From Rhynchopus sp. YZ270_cl-10 (taxonomy: Eukaryota > Euglenozoa > Diplonemea > Diplonemida > Diplonemidae): DNA of 64,000 nt. Below, piece after piece: positions 57,426 through 64,000 of the stretch. The stretch covers positions 826,501 through 890,500 of the forward strand of contig OZ037921.1 of assembly GCA_964035575.1 (NCBI GenBank), read 5' to 3'. The position numbers and the translations under genes were made by a program. How positions within the stretch are numbered: position 1 is the first letter of the stretch; the number at the start of each line of letters is the position of its first letter. A model generated the notes under the pieces. That model was given only the letters and a program-made list of their open reading frames with translations. It was not told where the DNA came from and made no database searches.

Positions 57426-59184
57426 AGATTGTGGATTCATTTTTTTTATTTTTGAAGCGTACCAGGTGATGTACATTTGTCGTCACGTTTTGAGATATGT
57501 GCACGAGAGGCACATTCATCTTATAATTTTTTTTTCTTTGTTTTGAGTAGCGCTTTCATTGCTTTCATCGAAGCGGTGTCTGCACGTTGCCAGCTTCACC
57601 TTCAGTAGAGTTAAGCTGCCCGTTATGTTAACACTACTGAACGCCTACCATTTAACCCTCCAGGGCTCAGGTTTTGTAAGGGCCACGGTTTTTCATGGTT
57701 GACGTAATGTCATAGCGTTGGCTGTGGGTCAAACATCTTACATAAAGACCTGTGTTCTGCCAACCGTGGTAATTGGCGCCCTCCGTTGAATGCTATATTT
57801 ATTGGGGGTTTTTCCCTTTTTGGTTTGATTGAATATTTTGCTGCCAACCCTCGTCGTTTCAGCCGGTGGGTTGGCAGTAGGTTTTCATCAGACATGCTCA
57901 AGCCAGTGCAAAAGGGGGTCGAAATAAAATGGAGTTTTTGCATGAAAAATGTTCTTCAATTTGTCATAGTGGTTTTTGCATCATGAAGCACACCCTCTGG
58001 TGTCAACACTGCAATTCAGTTTTTTTGTTCTTCTTCAAAATTATGACAAAAAATAAACCCGCCTCTATATTGTCCCTTTCTTCCTGCAGAACAGAAAAAA
58101 GGCGTGATGACCATCTATACGGTGATATCCCGTTGTCGGATTATCAAAAAAAAGAAAAATGACAACATTTCCTGTAGTAGTACGTAGAGCTGTAAGAGAA
58201 TCCAAACCAAGTCTTTTTTTTCAAAAAAAAAAAAAAAAAAAAAAAAGGCAACACATTCTCGGATGCCTACAACCAGTTCAAAAAACTTTTTTCATTTTTA
58301 TTTTTATCTTGATGGGTCCACCCGGTGTCCAAGGTAGTACACTGTCAGAGGGCTTCGTATTTCAAGTCAACCCCTTTTTTTTTGCCTTTTTTTTTTTTAA
58401 TGCACACTTTCTTTTAAAAGGATGTTTATTGATTGATTTCTGTCTTTTTTTTGATTCTGTTATGATATACTTCAGATGTCTGTGCACAAAAGGTGCTTTC
58501 ATCGTTTTCAAGTTTTTTTCCTTTTTTTTCTTTGTTCCGATTTGTGTGTCACCCGTTCTGTCAAACCCAATATTTACTAAAAGACATTTACAGTTGCACA
58601 TAAAATTCTCAGAAAATAAAACAAAAGCAAATGAAATAAAATAGAAACACCTTTTGAACTCTCCGGGTTCCATTCTGCAAATAACGAAAAAAAAAAAAAT
58701 ATAATGGAGCACATCCTCGGACGTCTGCAATAATACCAGCCACAAGATTTTCAAAATATTTTTTCTTCTTTTTTCCCCCCCCACAGGTTGTTTTCTTACA
58801 GGGAAAGGACAGTTGTGGGTTCCTTTGGCGCTCGTTCTCGAGTGGCTAGGGAACCACGAAACAAGACAATGCACGTCTCGTAGGACCTGACTACTTCGCC
58901 CAACCCCTTCTAGGAGGCGAATCATCAGGAGCTTAGGCTCCCATATTACCACATTTTTTTCTCGGTTTTTTTTTAGCCCTTTTTTGCCAGTTGTCTCTTT
59001 GTTTCATAACCCTTACAAACCTGAACCAGGAAGCTAGTTTCTATTTTGGGTAATTCTAATCTTTTTTCCCCCGCTTTCATCCCGCTGGCATCGTACGTGG
59101 GTCAGCGGGAGGTGCCTGCATTATTTACTTCACCTTTCTTCTCACACTGCATCCGCAATTTTTCTTTTTTTGTTCTTTTGTTGG

Positions 59185-59283
59185 TATACGGGGGGCTGGG
59201 TTTCACAAATTTTCAATCCTATTCACAACTATGTGGGTGTTAAAAAGTTGTGAAAAGTTGTGAAACCCCGACCCCCCCGTATA
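59185..59283. mobile_element. Small TIR element, TATACGGGGGG ends
   Basis: Left TATACGGGGGGCTGGGTTTC ACA and right TGTGAAACCCCGACCCCCCCGTATA (given here only as inverted match over 23-25 bases) pair almost fully. The middle has GTTGTGAAAAGTTGTG. Non-coding. Confidence 0.65.
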
Positions 59284-59743
59284 ACACCAGTTCGCGAGCC
59301 GATCAAAAAGGAGCAATAATCAGAATTTTTTTATCTGAGTTGACCAAACCAATACCAAACGTGGCTTGAAAAGCTTGGGGCATATGGGGCTAAAGATATC
59401 TTGTGTAGCAGGAGGCTTCGCAACAATCTTGCAATATTTCTTTAAACAAAACGATGTTTATTTGATAACGAATATGATAAGGTGACTAAGTACGAGGTCA
59501 AAACATTAAGTAATCTAATCAGACTAAGTACGAGGCTTAGGATCATCTTATAAACTTTTCTTTATTTTGATTCGAAGGATTTGAAGTATACAAAAAGATG
59601 CAAACTGCAACAACCCCCCGCTGCCCCCTGCTTTTCAACATTTCTAAGCTCTGTTTTGTGTAGAAAAGTGAGTAACACATTCATCTTGCAAGCTTTCTTT
59701 TCAAGATGACCAAGCAACGCAAGGCTTCGGCTCATCAGAAACC

Positions 59744-62357
59744 TAATGGTGGCGGTATTGTGATGGGGGCCCATTGGAATACGCAAAATACAAAATACCT
59801 CTCCGGCTAATAATTAAAGGCTTTTGTAAATTTTTACCAGGTAGAAAACCCTAAGAAGTCCAGTCTCATCGCTTCCTCCTCTCTCTGTCACCTCAGCGTC
59901 CCACAGAGGCAATATGCCAAAAAGAAAGAGAAATGATAGCGTGGGGCGTCCGGAGAAAGTCACGTTGTTTAGAGACAGGCGTGATCGTGGGGCGAGTACG
60001 TCGTTAGGGACTATCATAGGACTAACATAATTTGGATTTTCCCCTCAAAAATGGCCATTTTGCCAACATGGCCAAAACCGTCAAAAAGCCACTTTTTCAC
60101 TATTTTTTTGCATTTTATCATATTCTGAGTTGCCCTTATCATGGATTTTCGGGTCATACGGTGTTTTCGACCCAGTTCTGGGTGTTTTCTGACCGGAGAT
60201 GGCCCGGGGTTTTCCACCTGGTAAAAATTTATAAAAGCCTTTAACCCTATAAGAGCCAAGAGCCACTTTAATGGCTTTCGAAATGACGCCATGATTTTAG
60301 ACAGGTTCAACTCATTTTCGTAAAAACATTTTTTTTATGTGGAAAAAATTTGCACCGATCTTTCAAAAGAAGCAAGAGTCGAAAACTTTTGTGCATCTGA
60401 TATTAGTTTCGGTGCTGGGGGCTGGGGTGCTACTTTCACCAAAAGTGACGTTTTTTCACCCACACCCCAAATATGTACCTTTCGCGATACCCAATGCCTA
60501 CAAGCCCTTAGTCGGGTTCTACCCATTTTTGTGAACACATATTTTTATATATTTCGAAAGATTTTTCGCCGATCTTTCAAAAGAAGCAAGAATCGAAAAC
60601 TTTTATGCATCGGATATTACTTTCGATGCTGGGGGGAGGCGGGGTGGGGGTGTGGGCACCCCTGTGACCCCCCCACATTCTAAAATCTGTAGGACAACGT
60701 GCTCTGACATAGGGTCTACTCATTTTCGTAAAAACACTTTTTTTATGTGGAAAGAATTTGCACCGATCTTTCAAAAGAAGCAAGAATCGAAAACTTTTAT
60801 GCATCGGATAATACTTTCGATGCTGGGGGAGTCGTGCCACTTTTCAAAGCCCTTTGGACGAGCACCCCCTATTCTGGTTCCTCAATGACACCCCATGCTC
60901 TGTATGAGGTTCTACTCGTTTTCGTTAAAATATTTTTATATATTTCAAAGATTTTGACACGAATCTTTCAAAAGAAACAAAAATCGAAAACTTTTACGCA
61001 TCTGATTGCACTTTGGATCTGTGGACTGCTACCCACCCAAGAGGCACCCTTTCGACCCGAAGGACATGGTTATGGCTAAGGGTCATTATGATCTGATAAT
61101 GGGTCTGCTTGTTTTCGTAAAAATCCTTTGGTTTATGGGGAAACTATTTGACTCAAATCTTTTAAAATAATTTTTTATCATATTTTCTTTTTCCTTTTGA
61201 CTCCGTGGTTAACCTCGTGTGAGGTTGCGCGGAGTTCGCAGTCAGGCCAGGGAGCCACGTAACAAGGCTCGACTGCCACATAGTGGGGGGAGATCTGTGC
61301 AGCCTGTATGTTCCCCCCGATTTTCGTGGTAAATGGGGAGGCGCTTCCGTTTAACGGCAACCCACAAGAGTAGAACAACAACCAAACTTTTGAGAAACAG
61401 ACGCCAATGAGACCTAGAGTCTCTCTTCTTACTTGTGTGCTACAGACAAACATGACAACGCTAACCACGACTGCCACGGCAGAGCGGGGTCCCAAACGGT
61501 TCACTGGGGGGGATCCACATAGATACAGAAAACAAAAAATACGAAAGCAAGGAAGAAAACCAGTAAAAAAAAAAAAAAAAAATAAGCAAAAATCGAAAAC
61601 CTTTGTGCATCTGTTTGCCATTTGGATGCTGGGGCGAGTTGCCACCAAAACCACAAAAACACCCCACACACACGACCTATGCAGAGCACACAGTAAGCCG
61701 AATTTTCACTGTTTTTTCGTATTTCGGGGTGCTTTTTTCATGGATTTTCGGGTCACAGGGTCGTTCCGACCCATTCTGGGGGCTTTCGACCTCAGGAGAT
61801 GCCCAAATTGTGAAAAATCGCCCCTTTTTTACGTTTTTAGCCATGTTTCAGTGTAAATCGTTAAGGAAATCAGTTTTAGACATGGCTGCTAACAGAGCTG
61901 CACTCATATAAGTTGGGTTCTACTAGGACTTTTTGCTCGATTTTTTTTTCTTTGAAAAGATTTTGTGATCAATCTTTCAAATAACGCCATTTTCGGACAG
62001 AAATAATTTACGTGTTTTTCCTCGGCCGGCCGAATTAGTAAAAACCCAAAAAGTGGATTTTATGCTCACCTCATTTTGGGGATAACATTTTTTTTCGAGA
62101 AAAAACTTAAAAAAATGGAATTGAAAGCCGTGTTCAAAATCTTTCAATTGCGGCCAGGTACGATTAAAAATTTGCATCTGGGGTCCCTTTACCGGTTGGA
62201 GAGCCCCAAAAACCAAAACTCAAAAGTGGCTTGAAAATATGGCTTGGCTCTTATAGGGTTAATTATTAGCCGGAGAGGTACATCACAATACACATTGTGA
62301 TGTATTTTGATGTATTTTTGCGTATTCCAATGGGCCATCACAATACTGCCACCATTA
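59744..62357. mobile_element. 2.6-kb TIR element with ~200-bp internal tandem units
   Basis: Left TAATGGTGGCGGTATTGTGA and right TCACAATACTGCCACCATTA are inverted ends. The match continues inward with GCCCATTGGAATACGC and CTCCGGCTAATAATTAA. A second inner inverted pair lies at 59812-59850 / 60208-60245 (AGGCTTTTGTAAATTTTTAC). The body holds tandem units of about 190-200 bp starting near 60312, 60515, 60712, 60905 and 61102. Each contains GGGTCTACTCATTTTCGTAA and TCTTTCAAAAGAAGCAAGA. The fifth is interrupted by unrelated sequence (61190-61575), and a partial sixth lies near 61918. No transposase is recognised; frames of 100-160 codons are not domain-like. Confidence 0.75.
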
Positions 62358-63688
62358 CATAAACACCCCAATACCCCTCTAGAACGCAAATATAAATATA
62401 TCATCATCCCCAACTATGACGATACAATGCACCCTTCCCCATCCCCACGTTGCCAGCTTCCTTGCCAAAAAAACATACTTTTTTAGTCCGAAATTTAGAA
62501 CGAAAGGGGGGTTATTTATTTCCCGTACGGCGAAGCTTTTTGACACAACTTTCTCTTTCTCTCTCAAGGAGCTACGAGATGGGTGTCTGTAAGGTACCTC
62601 CATCTCTGAGAGGCTCTTTTTCTTATCCCCTTCCCCTTAGGCATACTCCGAAGGCGAATGCGTATTCGCCCTTTTTCCTCTATTTTCGCCCTATATTCGG
62701 ATCCGAATAATAGGGCGAATATGGTCCAAGAATTTTGGGATCTGAAAAAAGGGAGAATACGAATTCGCCTTCGGGGGTATGCAGCTGAATCCCCTGCTCT
62801 CTTCCTGTCTCGATTATCGTGCATCAAGCGTTGGGTGCAGCGAACAGGAATACCTGTAAGCTCACAACTCTTCCGCAGTGAGAACCGTCCCCCCGTTTCA
62901 CACTGCGGTACGGGAAAGCCATTAGGTTTCCCTTTTTTGGTTTTTTGTGTTTTTATCCGGATGGCTGATATCAGGTCAGTCAGAGGTGTGCCTGCGTCAA
63001 TAACTTATCAGTTAGGCAATCCCTGCGCGGAAGAGTACGCCCAGTGTGTGTGAGGGCCCATTCTTTTAATCTTTACATTTTATCTCTTTCTTTCAGTGCC
63101 TGCGTTTTGATTGAGGCCTAGGTCGCCATTATGACCAAACCTTTGGTGTAGCACACAGCGAGACAGCCTACATTTCAATGTCTCCCTTCTTCCCCCACCC
63201 CCCTCACTCACTTTCTCAGCGCATTTTGGGTCTGGACTCAATCCCCAGGTTCGAAATCTTTCCTCATGTTGAGGAAGAGGAGTGAGGGGGTAGGCAGACT
63301 TATTCTCAGCAACGCTGTTGCATGAATTGTAGTTAGTGGAGTCTTTGCACAAAAAATGTAAAAAGGGGGACAAAAAAGGCTTTGGCCAACATTGAGTATT
63401 TTTTAAAGGATGTGAACGGTTCGTCACATCCACCTTTTAATTACTTTGGTTTTACGTTAAAATAGATGTTTTGTGTGCTCATTACGCAGAGGCACGTACG
63501 TCTTCGAGGGGCTCTCTTTTTTTCTTTCTTTTTCCTTTTTTTTGAGCCATGTGATTTAGTTTGATTCGTTATGTAGAAGAATAGAGGTCGGCGTCAAAAA
63601 GTGACGCACCCCCTATTTTTTATTTTTTTGTATTTATTTTTTTTGTCCAACAGAAATATTTCTCATCGTAAAAAGAAAAAAAAAAAGC
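62358..63688. other. Intergenic before the last gene
   Basis: No gene is supported. Positions 62643-62785 form a hairpin from GGCGAATGCGTATTCGCC and ATTCGGATCCGAAT words, shared with 8233 and 44690. A module (TTATCCGGATGGCTGATATC) lies at 62952-63006, and short module pieces near 63100, 63380 and 63478. Frames over 62658-63053 and 63080-63433 show no domain. Confidence 0.5.
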
Positions 63689-63793
63689 GAGCTTCCCCCT
63701 CCTCCCCTCCACTTTTCAAAACTCATTACCCCCTCCCTCCCTCCCTCTCCCCTCTCCCCTCCTCCTCCCCACCACCCAGCACCCCATTTCCAG
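63689..63793 (+). promoter_or_regulatory. Polypyrimidine tract and likely acceptor of the last gene
   Basis: About 85 bases of CCTCC/CTCCC repeats end ACCACCCAG at 63779, with a second candidate TTTCCAG at 63793. The ATG follows 29 bases after the latter. Confidence 0.45.
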
Positions 63794-63822
63794 AAAAACA
63801 CCACCCTCCGCTTTGGTACACG

Positions 63823-64000
63823 ATGAATTGGGCATGGGTGGTTTTCACCCTTTTTTTGGTCCAACCAAGCTGCTCTGATGCAGGCAGCGGAGAGGTGGAG
63901 GTGGAGAGCGAACCGGAGACCTGTGGATACTACTGCCCGAACGAGGATTTAGACACGAACGGGAATGCTCCTTCATCCGACTCAACCGCCGCCACCACCA
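63823..64000 (+). CDS. 5' end of a secreted or membrane protein (partial)
   Basis: The frame opens at an ATG just after an acceptor and stays open to the window edge (59 codons). The first 20 residues, MNWAWVVFTLFLVQPSCSDA, look like a cleavable signal peptide. The next part is acidic (GEVEVESEPETCGYYCPNED, with two Cys) and then Ser/Thr-rich. It is probably exported or a type I membrane protein. Nothing more can be said of the family. This gene falls beyond the frames reported by simple length filters. Confidence 0.65.
   Translation, partial: MNWAWVVFTLFLVQPSCSDAGSGEVEVESEPETCGYYCPNEDLDTNGNAPSSDSTAATT

Larger units (their letters stand above)
55859..59743. other. Intergenic with minisatellite, MITEs and modules
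   Basis: No gene is supported. Modules occur at 56222-56252, 56429-56470, 56494-56550, 56966-57005, 57495-57530, 58332-58370, 59073-59129, 59478-59552 and 59705-59740, nearly all followed by T-rich tracts. The 57659-57771 segment repeats 49601-49712. An A run of 24 lies at 58219-58242. Frames are low-complexity. Confidence 0.55.

Noticed and set aside
1-64000. Reverse transcriptase, integrase or other retroelement proteins
   Set aside because: Looked for the usual catalytic motifs in the longer frames and saw none; A-rich tails of some modules alone are not enough.

Overview
This is eukaryotic nuclear DNA from a protist. Six genes can be supported, all on the plus strand, covering about 12 kb of 64 kb. 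Three of them have cis introns. All seven introns are GT-AG and all begin GTATG. Every gene lies downstream of a pyrimidine-rich tract ending in AG, in three cases only 0-5 bases before the ATG. That fits spliced-leader trans-splicing in a one-directional transcription unit. Together with trypanosomatid-like receptor adenylate cyclases and abundant repeats, it points to a euglenozoan, perhaps a diplonemid. The lineage is an inference; no rRNA, tRNA or spliced-leader gene was found.

Layout. 1-0.9 kb: repeats and a small terminal-inverted-repeat (TIR) element. 1.05-5.65 kb: receptor adenylate cyclase 1, four exons. 5.7-29 kb: about 23 kb of repeats (three minisatellites or palindrome arrays, many hairpin and TIR elements, a nested foldback at 24.3-25.5 kb) with one unidentified coding-like island at 13.1-14.5 kb. 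29-34.5 kb: receptor adenylate cyclase 2, a paralog, whose last intron carries a decayed minus-strand coding remnant. 35.2-38.7 kb: two well-delimited TIR elements with target-site duplications. 38.7-46.6 kb: repeat modules. 46.7-48.1 kb: a REI1/ZNF622 60S ribosome-maturation factor. 51.0-52.4 kb: a B-box zinc-finger protein. 55.5-55.9 kb: a small tail-anchored membrane protein. 56-63.8 kb: MITEs and a 2.6 kb TIR element built partly of ~200 bp tandem units. 63.8 kb to the end: the start of a secreted or membrane protein.

The two cyclases share one design: cytosolic N terminus, membrane segment, Cache-like outer sensor, second membrane segment, class III cyclase with AC-type residues, then a second cyclase-fold domain that has lost its catalytic residues. 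Their cyclase cores are nearly identical in DNA while the sensors differ widely. The other genes have no visible functional link to them.

The most unusual feature is the non-coding DNA. It is a mosaic of short (35-70 bp) repeat modules. One superfamily, with core CACGAGAGGC, appears about 30 times, always on the gene-sense strand and usually just before a T-rich tract. Three separate minisatellites (periods 7, 8 and 9) are length variants of the same CTGTGTA core.
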